64,000 nt of DNA from CAYNYF01 sp964401385 (GTDB lineage: Bacteria > Planctomycetota > Phycisphaerae > SM23-33), in assembly GCA_964401385.1 (NCBI GenBank), contig CAYNYF010000009.1, positions 1 through 64,000 of the forward strand, in the 5' to 3' direction. This document shows positions 41,524-49,741 of this stretch, one piece after another; within the stretch, counting starts at the first letter, position 1; each line of letters opens with the position of its first letter. The notes beneath the pieces are model-generated. The model searched no databases and was not told the DNA's origin. It saw nothing but the letters and a program-made list of their open reading frames with translations. The position numbers and the translations under genes are program-made.

Positions 41524-42804
41524 ATGAGTGGAATCACAGGCAAGGCAGTGGTGGCTCAATCGGGCGGGCCGACGGCGGTCATCAACGCCAGCGCCGGCGG
41601 CGTGATCGAAACCGCCCTGGCGAACAGCTCGACCTTCACCGCCGTGTACGGCGCCCACAACGGCATCCTGGGCGTGCTGCGCGAGGAGCTGTTCGACCTG
41701 GGCAAGGAAGACCCTCGCCAGATCAAGCTGCTGAGCCGCTCGCCCAGCGCGGCGTTGGGCTCCTGCCGATACAAGCTCAAGAGCCTGGAGGCCAGCCGTG
41801 CCGATTACGAGCGGATTCTGGAGGTCTTCAGGGCCCACGACGTGCGCTTCTTCTTCTACATCGGCGGGAACGATTCGATGGACACGGCGGACAAGCTCGT
41901 CACCCTGGCGGGCGAGACGGGCTACGAAATGGTCGTCGTGGGGGTGCCCAAGACAATCGACAACGATCTGGCCTACACCGATCACTGCCCCGGGTATGGC
42001 TCGGTGGCCAAGTACACGGCGACGACGGCCATGGAGGCCGGCCGCGACACCGAGTCGCTGTACACGCACGACACGACCACGGTCATGGAAGTGATGGGGC
42101 GCAACGCCGGCTGGATCGCGGCCTCCGCGGGGCTGGCCAGGCGAAGCCCGGAAGACGCCCCGCACCTGATCTATCTGCCGGAGGTGCCGTTCTCGAAGGA
42201 GCAGTTCGTCGCGGACGTCAAGGGCTGCATGGCGGAGTTCGGCCGCTGCTTCATCGTGGCCGGCGAGGGCATTCGCGACGCCGACGGAAACAACATTGCC
42301 GAGGTCGGCGGCTCGTTCGCCAAGGACGCGTTCGGGCATACGCAGTTGGGCGGCGCCGGGCAGGCGCTTCGGATGGTGGTGGAGAGCGAGGTGGGCGTGA
42401 AGTGCCGCTATAACAACGCCGGCACGAGCCAGCGGAACGCGCGGCACTTTGCCTCCGGCGCGGACGTGGCCGAGGCGCACATGGCCGGCGCGGCGGCGGT
42501 GGAGGCGGCGCTGGCCGGCACCACCAGCAAAATGGTCTCGCTGGTTCGCCAGGACGACGGCGGGCGCTACCGCTGCACCACGGGACTGGTGGACCTGGCG
42601 GACGTGGCCAACGCGGAAAAGCCGGTGCCGCGCGAATACGTCAACGAAGCCGGCAACGGCGTGACCGAGGCCTTCCTGGAATACGCCCGGCCGCTGATCG
42701 CCGGCACCGCCGAGCTGGAGATGGGCGCCGACGGCCTGCCCATCTATGCCCGTCTTGCCAGGCACTGGGTGGAGAAGAAGACCGGCCGGGACTACCGCAC
42801 CTGA
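41524..42804 (+). CDS. Pyrophosphate-dependent 6-phosphofructokinase
   Basis: 426 residues from the ATG at 41524 (GAAGGAAG upstream). The nucleotide/PPi motif is IGGNDSMD (113-120): Asp after GGN in place of the Gly of ATP enzymes. The catalytic segment is VPKTIDNDL (141-149), with the lysine that is diagnostic of PPi dependence. MEVMGRNAGWIA and GEGIRDADG are further conserved segments. It phosphorylates fructose 6-phosphate with PPi in glycolysis and can run in reverse. It is the first chromosomal gene beyond the tRNA. Confidence 0.92.
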   Translation: MSGITGKAVVAQSGGPTAVINASAGGVIETALANSSTFTAVYGAHNGILGVLREELFDLGKEDPRQIKLLSRSPSAALGSCRYKLKSLEASRADYERILEVFRAHDVRFFFYIGGNDSMDTADKLVTLAGETGYEMVVVGVPKTIDNDLAYTDHCPGYGSVAKYTATTAMEAGRDTESLYTHDTTTVMEVMGRNAGWIAASAGLARRSPEDAPHLIYLPEVPFSKEQFVADVKGCMAEFGRCFIVAGEGIRDADGNNIAEVGGSFAKDAFGHTQLGGAGQALRMVVESEVGVKCRYNNAGTSQRNARHFASGADVAEAHMAGAAAVEAALAGTTSKMVSLVRQDDGGRYRCTTGLVDLADVANAEKPVPREYVNEAGNGVTEAFLEYARPLIAGTAELEMGADGLPIYARLARHWVEKKTGRDYRT

Positions 42805-42941
42805 CGTGTCGAGGTCCGGCCCCGGAGACGCCAAGGCCAGGCCGAAGGTTGGGCGTGGGCCGGTGGGCGCGGCCGTTAGACTGGAATGGAAGCCGGCATG
42901 GGCCGGCGGAACGAGCGAGAAGGACCTGACGGAAAAGGTAC

Positions 42942-44453
42942 ATGCTTCGCTTCGACGCGTATCATAATGGAGCCCCGGCCGAGCGGATTGACCTGTCCGG
43001 CGCATACGTCTTCGCCCAGGACAACATCCCCGTGCAGGCGGACCTGGCCGCCGGGAAAGGGCAGATTTCGTGCATGAAGCGAACGGCCGGAGCGTGCGGG
43101 CTTGCGCTGCTGTGGGACGCGGGCGAGCCGGGCAGACTGCTGCTGCCGACGACGCGGCTGCCGGACCGGAAGACCTCCTATAACCTCAACGTGGAGCTGG
43201 CCCGCTCGCGGGTGATGCACCTGCTGCAAAAGCGGGAGGACTGGGGGCTGTTCGACTACGAGGAAGCCAGGCCGCTGAACGACGAGTTCGAGCAGGTTCG
43301 CCACCTGTTCGTGGAGTCGCTCAAGTGTGACGTTCCGGGCGAGGCCGCGAAGCTGGCGGACACGGCCCTGGCCGCGGCTATCACCCTGGGCGAGAAGACG
43401 GCATTGTTTCACGCCGACGCATTTCTGCGGCGCCGGCGGCAGATGACCGCGGCCAACCGCGTGGGCTTCGGCTGCGTGGTTGACCTGCTCAACGGGCAGG
43501 ACCGCTACCGCGGGCGGCTCTCGGAGGTGTGTGACTTCATCGCCGTTCCCACCGGCTGGAAGAGGCTGGCCCCCAGGGAGCGGGCGTACCAGTGGGAGCA
43601 CGTCGACGACTGGGTCAACTGGGCCGTGACCCATCGCCGCGGCATCCACGCCGGGCCGCTGGTGAGTTTCGACCCGGACGAGGTGCCCGAGTGGCTGTAC
43701 ATCTGGGAGCACGACTACGACGCCCTGCGCGACCTGATCTACGAGCACCTGCGGCGGGTGGTGCGGCGGTACGAGCGGAAGGTCCGGCTGTGGAAGGTGG
43801 TCTCGGGCCTGAACGCCTACAACAGCTTCAACCTGAGTTTTGAGCAGATCATGGAGCTGACGCGGATGAGCTGTTCGGTGGTCAAGCGGCTGGCCCCGCG
43901 CTCGACGGTGCTGATCGACCTGGTGTTGCCCTGGGGGGAGTACTACGCCCGCAACCAGCGGACCATTCCGCCGCTGCTGTTCGCGGACATGGCCGTGCAA
44001 AGCGGGATCAAGTTCGACGGCTTCGGCGTGCAGATTTGCCTGGGGGCGCCGCGCGACGGCATGTTCGTTCGCGACCTGCTGCAAATCTCGGCGCTGCTGG
44101 ACGAGTTCGTGGGCTTTGGCATGCCTCTGCACATCACCGGTGTGCAGGTGCCCTCCTCCTCCGCCGCCCCCGCCGGCCGGGCCGGGCACTGGCACGCAAA
44201 CTGGAATCAGCGCCTCCAGGCCGAGTGGCTCCAGGCCTTCGCCCGGGTGGCCATTTCCAAACCGTTCCTGGAAAGCCTCTGCTGGCGCGACCTGATCGAC
44301 GACCGGGGCCACGCCCTGCCCAACGGGGGCCTGTGCAAGGAGAACCTGCAAGGCAAGCTGGCCTTTCGGGAGCTTCGGAATTTCCGGGCGCAACTGCTGG
44401 CGGGCGAGGACGGCGCGATCGGCCAGCCGCCGGGGAGCGGGCCCGAGGAATGA
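42942..44453 (+). CDS. GH10-like protein lacking catalytic glutamates
   Basis: 503 residues. The first 160 form an N-terminal beta domain with Asn/Arg-rich signature; about 165-430 follow a GH10 xylanase fold: GFGCVVDLLNGQD, ERAYQWEHVDDWVNWAVTHR, LRDLIYEHLRRVVRRYERKV. The acid/base motif WDVVNE reads WKVVSG (284-289) and the nucleophile motif ITE reads ITG (398-400), so both catalytic Glu residues are absent. It is probably a carbohydrate-binding or structural pseudo-enzyme. No signal peptide is seen. The comEA-like gene overlaps its stop by four bases. Confidence 0.72.
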   Translation: MLRFDAYHNGAPAERIDLSGAYVFAQDNIPVQADLAAGKGQISCMKRTAGACGLALLWDAGEPGRLLLPTTRLPDRKTSYNLNVELARSRVMHLLQKREDWGLFDYEEARPLNDEFEQVRHLFVESLKCDVPGEAAKLADTALAAAITLGEKTALFHADAFLRRRRQMTAANRVGFGCVVDLLNGQDRYRGRLSEVCDFIAVPTGWKRLAPRERAYQWEHVDDWVNWAVTHRRGIHAGPLVSFDPDEVPEWLYIWEHDYDALRDLIYEHLRRVVRRYERKVRLWKVVSGLNAYNSFNLSFEQIMELTRMSCSVVKRLAPRSTVLIDLVLPWGEYYARNQRTIPPLLFADMAVQSGIKFDGFGVQICLGAPRDGMFVRDLLQISALLDEFVGFGMPLHITGVQVPSSSAAPAGRAGHWHANWNQRLQAEWLQAFARVAISKPFLESLCWRDLIDDRGHALPNGGLCKENLQGKLAFRELRNFRAQLLAGEDGAIGQPPGSGPEE

Positions 44454-44887
44454 CCTCTCCGGCGCGCCAACGCGTCTCGCTGCGGTGGCGGCGCGACGAC
44501 TGCGTCGCCCTGGTGGTGCTCGTCGGCGCCTGGGGGGCCTACCTGGTCTGGGCGGGCGCCGCGGGCGGCGGGCTCCTGGGCGGGGCGGTCGCCACCGACC
44601 CGCACAAGATCGACCTCGTCCGCGAGCGGATCGACCCCAACACGGCGACGGCGGCGTCGCTGCGGCGGCTGTCCATGATCGGCCCGGAGAAGGCAAAGGC
44701 GATCGTCGATTACCGCCGGGCGGAGGCCCCGGCCGGCGGGCGGGCGTTTCATTTTGTCGAGGACCTCCAGGACGTTCCTGGTATCGGCCCCGGCATCGTC
44801 GCCCGGGTCCGCGATTTCGTGACCTTGCCCCGGCTCGACCCGGCCGCGCTTCCGGCCGGCGGGCGACCGGCAGGCACGGGCCGGTGA
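44450..44887 (+). CDS. ComEA-like helix-hairpin-helix protein with N-terminal membrane helix
   Basis: 145 residues. A membrane helix (about 19-50, VALVVLVGAWGAYLVWAGAA) is followed by IDPNTATAASLRRLSMIGPE and a second half DVPGIGPGIVARVRDFV, two helix-hairpin-helix motifs that bind DNA. This layout is like ComEA, which binds DNA at the cell surface in competence, but short variants occur widely. It shares ATGA with the upstream gene and ends one base before the CPBP gene. Confidence 0.82.
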   Translation: MTSPARQRVSLRWRRDDCVALVVLVGAWGAYLVWAGAAGGGLLGGAVATDPHKIDLVRERIDPNTATAASLRRLSMIGPEKAKAIVDYRRAEAPAGGRAFHFVEDLQDVPGIGPGIVARVRDFVTLPRLDPAALPAGGRPAGTGR

Positions 44888-44888
44888 G

Positions 44889-45623
44889 GTGCGAGCCTTC
44901 AAGATGCCCGCGGTAAGAGCCAACTCCAGGAAGTCAGCGACGGGTTATCTGGAACGGACCCACCGCCCGCTCAACTGCCTCATCTTCATCCTGCCGCTGC
45001 TGACGGCGTATGAGGTCGGGTCGCTGTTCTACCGCGATCGCCTGCTCGCCCCCAGCCACCTGGCGTCCCTGCTGGAGCTGTTCGGGGCGACAGCGCACAT
45101 TCTGCCGGCGCTGCTGGTGGTGACGGTGCTGCTGATCTGGCAGGGGCTCCGCCGTGAGGAGTGGCGCGCGGACGGCGACGCCCTGGCCGGCATGGTTGTC
45201 GAGAGCATGCTGGGAGTGCTGCCCCTGATCGGACTGGGCGCGGTGATGTACCGGCTGTTCGGCCCGGTGGCGCTGTCGGCCGGAACCGCCGCCGAGGCCG
45301 CGCTGGCGGCCAGGATCCTTTCCGGCATCGGGGCGGGCATCTACGAGGAGTTCCTCTTCCGCCTGGCGGCGATCGGGCTGATTCTGTTTATCGGCGTGGA
45401 GGTCCTGCACGGGCCCAAACGCCCCATGGTGGTGCTGGCCGTGGCCGCGGCGTCGGTGCTCTTTAGCTTGTATCACTTTCTCGGCCCGGATACGTTCAAC
45501 TGGCAGCGGTTCGCGTTCCGCGCCATTGCCGGGGCGTATCTGGCCTTGCTGTACGTCGGCCGGGGCTTCGGCATCGCCGTCGGCGCCCACGCGTGCTACA
45601 ACGTGATCGCCGAGTTGATGTAG
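44889..45623 (+). CDS. CPBP-family intramembrane protease
   Basis: 244 residues (GTG start; ATG at 44904 also possible). Several membrane helices. The conserved motif is EEFLFR (153-158), followed by a helix containing SLYHFLGPD, and the third motif HACYN is near the C-terminus. The glutamates and histidines form the metal-binding site of Rce1/CPBP proteases. Its substrate is unknown. It follows the comEA-like gene by one base and probably shares its transcript. Confidence 0.85.
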   Translation: MRAFKMPAVRANSRKSATGYLERTHRPLNCLIFILPLLTAYEVGSLFYRDRLLAPSHLASLLELFGATAHILPALLVVTVLLIWQGLRREEWRADGDALAGMVVESMLGVLPLIGLGAVMYRLFGPVALSAGTAAEAALAARILSGIGAGIYEEFLFRLAAIGLILFIGVEVLHGPKRPMVVLAVAAASVLFSLYHFLGPDTFNWQRFAFRAIAGAYLALLYVGRGFGIAVGAHACYNVIAELM

Positions 45624-45678
45624 CAGTGGCCTGCGAGGGCCCCGTCTGGACGGGCTGGCAAAGTAGGTGCACGCCGTG

Positions 45679-47490
45679 ATGGCAAGAGGCAAACTCTCCG
45701 GCAACGACGTCGAAGCCAAAGTGGCCGTCATGGCCGCGCTGCGCAAGGCCAAGGGCAGACGGCCCATCCGGCAGTTCATCGCGGCCCTGCGCGACCCGGA
45801 GCTGCCGGTGGCCAAGACGGCCGCCATGGGCCTGTGCGATCGCAAGGCCATCGTCGCCCCGCTGCGGGAGCTGCTGGGCGATCCGGACCCGGCCATGCGC
45901 TGGCGGGCGTGCTCGCTGGCGTGGTTCTTCATGGTCAAGGACTTCGTGCCGGAGTTGATCGAGGTCCTGGCCGGGGACGGCGACGTGATGGTGCGGGCCG
46001 AGGCGGCGTGGGCGATGCGCTGCGCCGACAGCGACGCGGGCGCCCGCGCCCTGCTGAAGGCCACGAAGGACGCCGACCGCATGGTCGCTCATTACGCCGC
46101 CTGGACGCTCGGGCGGATCCTGAAGGTCAAGCACCCTCGCCTGCGGAGCTTGCGGGGCGCGAGGATTCCCCAACGGCCGCTGCTGCCGGAGCGCCGCGGC
46201 CGGAAAGTGCGCCCGGCGCCGCCCGCAATCGACGACGCCCGCGCGTTCGAGCAGCTTGCCTGCTGGGTGAGGCAGCCGGTCTATCGCGCCCCGCTTGCGG
46301 CGGCCGCGGCCAAGGTCGACGGCGATCGGGATCGCCGCTACGCCCGGGCCGCCGCCGCCTCTCTGGTGCACATCGACGGCTACCCGGAGCCGCCCCTGCG
46401 AAAGACCGACTTCCGCGTCGTCAGCTCGCCTCGCGGCCTGCACTTCCACGTCCGCTGTCAGTACCGCGGCAAGGCTGAGCTGGCGGCCAGGCACACTGCC
46501 TACGGCAGCCCCGTTCACGCCGACAACAGCATCGAGATCTTCCTCGACCCGAGCGGCACCGGCTCGGGGCGATATTTCCAGATCTGTCTGAACACGCGCA
46601 ACGCCCGCTGCGACGTTCTGAGGGGCTTCCCGCCCGGGCATACCTGGCGCCCGGCCGGAGAGGGCGGCGAGGACCGCTGGCGCCCAAAGGGAATCCGCAC
46701 GGCCGTGCGGGTTGGAAAGGGCTGCTGGAACGCCGAGCTGGCCGTGCCGTTTGCGGAGCTGGGGCTGTCCGCCGGCCGGATCAACAAGCTGTGGCGGATG
46801 AACGTCATCCGCAACGCCCACCTGCCGCAGCGAGGCGAGACCACCTCCTGGTGCGACCTGGGCGATTACGACGCCCACCGGCCGGAGAGGTTCGGCTACC
46901 TCTGGGTAGACGCCGGCAGCGTCGTCAACGCCGACGCAAGCATATTCCAGACGCTTCCGCTGCCGCTGAGGCCCGGCCTGAAAGGCTGGACCGTCCTTGG
47001 CGGCGACTGCCGCGTCCGCGACGGCGAGGCCGCCGCCCCTTCCGGCCGGGGGGTGCTCCGCTGGGACCGGCCGATCCCGTTCGAGGAGTTCGAGGTGGCC
47101 GCCCAGGCGCAGGTCCGCCACCAGATACGCTTCCTGTTCTCCCCGGACCGCCCCAACGCGGGCGTGGCCTTCATGGCCGCGTACATCAACCCGATCAACG
47201 AGATCAACATCGCCGGCATGCGGCGCTGGGAGCACTGGGCCCCGCCGTATCCGGGGCACCTGTCGATCTTCAAGGAAGTCTACCCCCGCCTGACGCACAG
47301 CCGCTGGTACGACGTGGCCGTGCGCGTGCGAAAGGACCGCCTCCAGTGCCTGCTGGACGGGGCCGTCCACATGGAACTGCCCAACCCCCGCCCGGAGGTC
47401 CGCTACTTCGGGCTGGCCCTTCTCGGCGGGGGCAAGGTCCGCAAGCTCCGCTTCCGCCCGCTGGGCCCGGGCGGCAAGGGGAGAACCTGA
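45679..47490 (+). CDS. HEAT-repeat protein with CBM9-like carbohydrate-binding and LamG-like domains
   Basis: 603 residues from the ATG at 45679. Residues about 10-160 are HEAT-like helical repeats (PELPVAKTAAMGLCD, DPDPAMRWRACSLAWF, GDVMVRAEAAWAMR). About 230-415 resemble a CBM9/DUF1083 sugar-binding domain (HADNSIEIFLDPSGTGSGRY, WNAELAVPFAELGLS). The C-terminal about 430-600 is a concanavalin-like domain with SRWYDVAVRVRKDRLQCLLD, as in DUF1080. No signal peptide is visible. It may handle sugar polymers or act as an adaptor. The combination is unusual. Confidence 0.75.
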   Translation: MARGKLSGNDVEAKVAVMAALRKAKGRRPIRQFIAALRDPELPVAKTAAMGLCDRKAIVAPLRELLGDPDPAMRWRACSLAWFFMVKDFVPELIEVLAGDGDVMVRAEAAWAMRCADSDAGARALLKATKDADRMVAHYAAWTLGRILKVKHPRLRSLRGARIPQRPLLPERRGRKVRPAPPAIDDARAFEQLACWVRQPVYRAPLAAAAAKVDGDRDRRYARAAAASLVHIDGYPEPPLRKTDFRVVSSPRGLHFHVRCQYRGKAELAARHTAYGSPVHADNSIEIFLDPSGTGSGRYFQICLNTRNARCDVLRGFPPGHTWRPAGEGGEDRWRPKGIRTAVRVGKGCWNAELAVPFAELGLSAGRINKLWRMNVIRNAHLPQRGETTSWCDLGDYDAHRPERFGYLWVDAGSVVNADASIFQTLPLPLRPGLKGWTVLGGDCRVRDGEAAAPSGRGVLRWDRPIPFEEFEVAAQAQVRHQIRFLFSPDRPNAGVAFMAAYINPINEINIAGMRRWEHWAPPYPGHLSIFKEVYPRLTHSRWYDVAVRVRKDRLQCLLDGAVHMELPNPRPEVRYFGLALLGGGKVRKLRFRPLGPGGKGRT

Positions 47491-47593
47491 AATGAAACGG
47501 GCGCAGCAAGCATCACTCCCCGGGTAGCCTCCAGGCGGCCTGTCGGCGCCGGCCTCGACCGTTGCCGGGCGAAGCGGTGGGGGGGGTTTTCCT

Positions 47594-47623
47594 TTGACGC
47601 GGGTCAGCGTGCCAGCCTATAGT
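47594..47623 (+). promoter_or_regulatory. Candidate promoter of the secreted-protein gene
   Basis: TTGACG (47594-47599), an 18-base spacer, TATAGT (47618-47623), 48 bases before the ATG at 47671. Good match to the sigma-70 consensus. Confidence 0.65.
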
Positions 47624-47670
47624 AACCAACGTGGACTACTGAGCCCCGATGCAAGCTGACAAAGGAGAGA

Positions 47671-49551
47671 ATGATGGCCAGAAACCGCAATTGTCTCGGG
47701 ATCGCGATCGCCGCTTCCTTGCTGCTGGCCGGTACGTTCGCCCCGGCCCAGGCGCCCGCGCCCGCCAAGCCCACCTCAACGGCGGCGGACGTTCTCAATC
47801 GCGTCCCCTCCGGCTGCATGGGCTTCTTGGTGGTCCGGAACGTCCAGGACCTGACCGGTAAGATCGACGGCTTCATCAAGCAGATCAGCCCCGAAGGCCG
47901 GCCGATGCTTCCCGGGAGCGTGCTCGACATGATCAAGAACGCGGCCGGGCTGGCGGAGGGATTCGACGCCAACGGCAGCTTCGCCGTGGTCATGCTCGAC
48001 CCGCAGCAGTACGGGCTGGACCTGGTCTCGGCGATCTCGGGGGCGACCACCAAGCCGGTCAAAGGCGAGAACGTGCCGGTGGTGTTCGTGATTCCGGGCA
48101 CGGACCCGGCAAAGATGTTCCAGGCGCACCAGCCCGTCAAGGACGGGCAGGATTACAAGCTGGTCGGGCTGGGCGATCAGCCCGGCTGGGCGCGCCAAGT
48201 GGGCAAGCACGTGCTGCTCAGCCCCTGTCGCAAGGCCCTGGCCGCGGTGGCGACGACGCAGAAGTCCGTGGCGCCGGATCTCTCGGCCGCCGAGAAGGCC
48301 TCGATGGGGCGGAACCAGGTAATGGCGTGGGTGAATTTCAAGGTCGTCGCCCCGGTCCTGGACGCCGCCATCGCCCGGATGGAAAAAGAGACCGCCGAGA
48401 TTCGCAAGGCCACGGAAGGGCAAGAGCCCGGCCCCGTCGTCCGCTCGGAGCCGTTCATGATGCTCAACATGACGAACGCCCTGTCGCAGTATCGCATGCT
48501 GGTCAAGCAGATTAACAGCGCCTCGCTGGGGCTGCGATTCGTCGAGACCGGGATCTTCATCGAGGCCCGCGGCTCCATGCGGCCGGACAGCCCGATGGGC
48601 CAAGCCCTGGCCGCGTACAAGCACGTCGCCTCGCCGCTGCTGAACAGGCTGCCCAACATGCCCTATATATTGGCGGTCGGGGCAAGGAACGCCGGCAAGC
48701 TGCCGCCGGCGGAGCAGGCCAAGCAGATCGACAAGATGCTGACGGGCGAGCCGTTCCGAAGCCTGTCGGATGAGTCCAAGGCGAAGCTGCGCAAGATGGC
48801 CCTCGCCGGCGACGAGCAGGTCGAGTGCATGCAGTTGTTCGCCGGCGCCAACACCGCCGGCGGCGGGCGGCTGGGCGTCGCCTGCGTGCTGGAGTGCAAA
48901 TCGGCGGACAAGGTCAGGGAAATGCTCGCCGACGTCGCCGACGTGGTGGCCGATGTGATGAAGGTACACCCGATCACGGAGTTGAGGCAGCTCTCCGTCA
49001 AGTATCAGAGGGGCCTGGACTCCATGGGCGCGATGCAGCTCGACGTCATCAGCATCGAGCATCCGGAACTGGAGGCGTTGCCGGAGGATGAGGCCGCCGC
49101 CCTGAAGGTCGTGCTGGGCGAGCCGAAGATCCGTCTGTACGTCGCCCAGCCCAATCCCAAGACGCTGGTGATCACGCTTGGCGGGCAGAAGCAATTCCTC
49201 GCCAGCGCGATTCAGGCCTCCGCCGGCACGGGCAAGCTGGAGCAGGATCCGGCCGTCGCCAAGGTGCTGGCGATGATGCCCAAAGAGCGGGTCGGTGTGG
49301 CGGTTTTCAGCCTGCGGAACATGATGAGCCTGGTGATGGACATCGTCAAGGACGTTGGCGCCGCTACCGGGAATGAGCCGCCGCCGATCGACATGAAGAT
49401 CGAGTCGGCCACGCCCTTTGCCGGCGTGATGAGCATCGAGAAGACGGACTTGTCCCTGACCGGATACGTGCCGACGGCGCCGATACGGGAGCTGGTCCGG
49501 GCCATCATGAGCGCCATGATGCCGGCTATGCCACCGCCGGACGATTTCTAG
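47671..49551 (+). CDS. Secreted protein of unknown function (DUF3352-like layout)
   Basis: 626 residues. A signal peptide is clear (NRNCLGIAIAASLLLAGTFA followed by PAQA). The body has the beta-alpha pattern of DUF3352-like proteins common in planctomycetes (SGCMGFLVVRNVQDLTGKID, VVMLDPQQYG, VFVIPGTDP). No catalytic motif. It is exported to the periplasm, and the proline-rich C-terminus ends in PPPDDF. A rho-independent terminator lies after it. Confidence 0.65.
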   Translation: MMARNRNCLGIAIAASLLLAGTFAPAQAPAPAKPTSTAADVLNRVPSGCMGFLVVRNVQDLTGKIDGFIKQISPEGRPMLPGSVLDMIKNAAGLAEGFDANGSFAVVMLDPQQYGLDLVSAISGATTKPVKGENVPVVFVIPGTDPAKMFQAHQPVKDGQDYKLVGLGDQPGWARQVGKHVLLSPCRKALAAVATTQKSVAPDLSAAEKASMGRNQVMAWVNFKVVAPVLDAAIARMEKETAEIRKATEGQEPGPVVRSEPFMMLNMTNALSQYRMLVKQINSASLGLRFVETGIFIEARGSMRPDSPMGQALAAYKHVASPLLNRLPNMPYILAVGARNAGKLPPAEQAKQIDKMLTGEPFRSLSDESKAKLRKMALAGDEQVECMQLFAGANTAGGGRLGVACVLECKSADKVREMLADVADVVADVMKVHPITELRQLSVKYQRGLDSMGAMQLDVISIEHPELEALPEDEAAALKVVLGEPKIRLYVAQPNPKTLVITLGGQKQFLASAIQASAGTGKLEQDPAVAKVLAMMPKERVGVAVFSLRNMMSLVMDIVKDVGAATGNEPPPIDMKIESATPFAGVMSIEKTDLSLTGYVPTAPIRELVRAIMSAMMPAMPPPDDF

Positions 49552-49634
49552 CGGCCCGGGCGTCGTGCCGGGCGCGTGAGCGGAGGCGGCAGCGGGCCGC
49601 ACAGTTAGCATGGACACATTGGAATCCAAGCATT

Positions 49635-49665
49635 CGAGGGCCCGGCCGTAAAAGTCGGGCCCTCG
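49635..49665 (+). terminator. Terminator-like hairpin
   Basis: CGAGGGCCCG (49635-49644) and CGGGCCCTCG (49656-49665) pair perfectly with an 11-base loop, 84 bases after the secreted-protein stop and before the aconitase gene. The stem is very stable; no U-tract. Confidence 0.7.
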
Positions 49666-49741
49666 GTCGCGGTTCCGGCGGCGTAGTGGAGTGCGGCGAG
49701 GCCGGCGGCGGGAAGCGGCTTCGGCCGGCCGGAGCGAGAAC

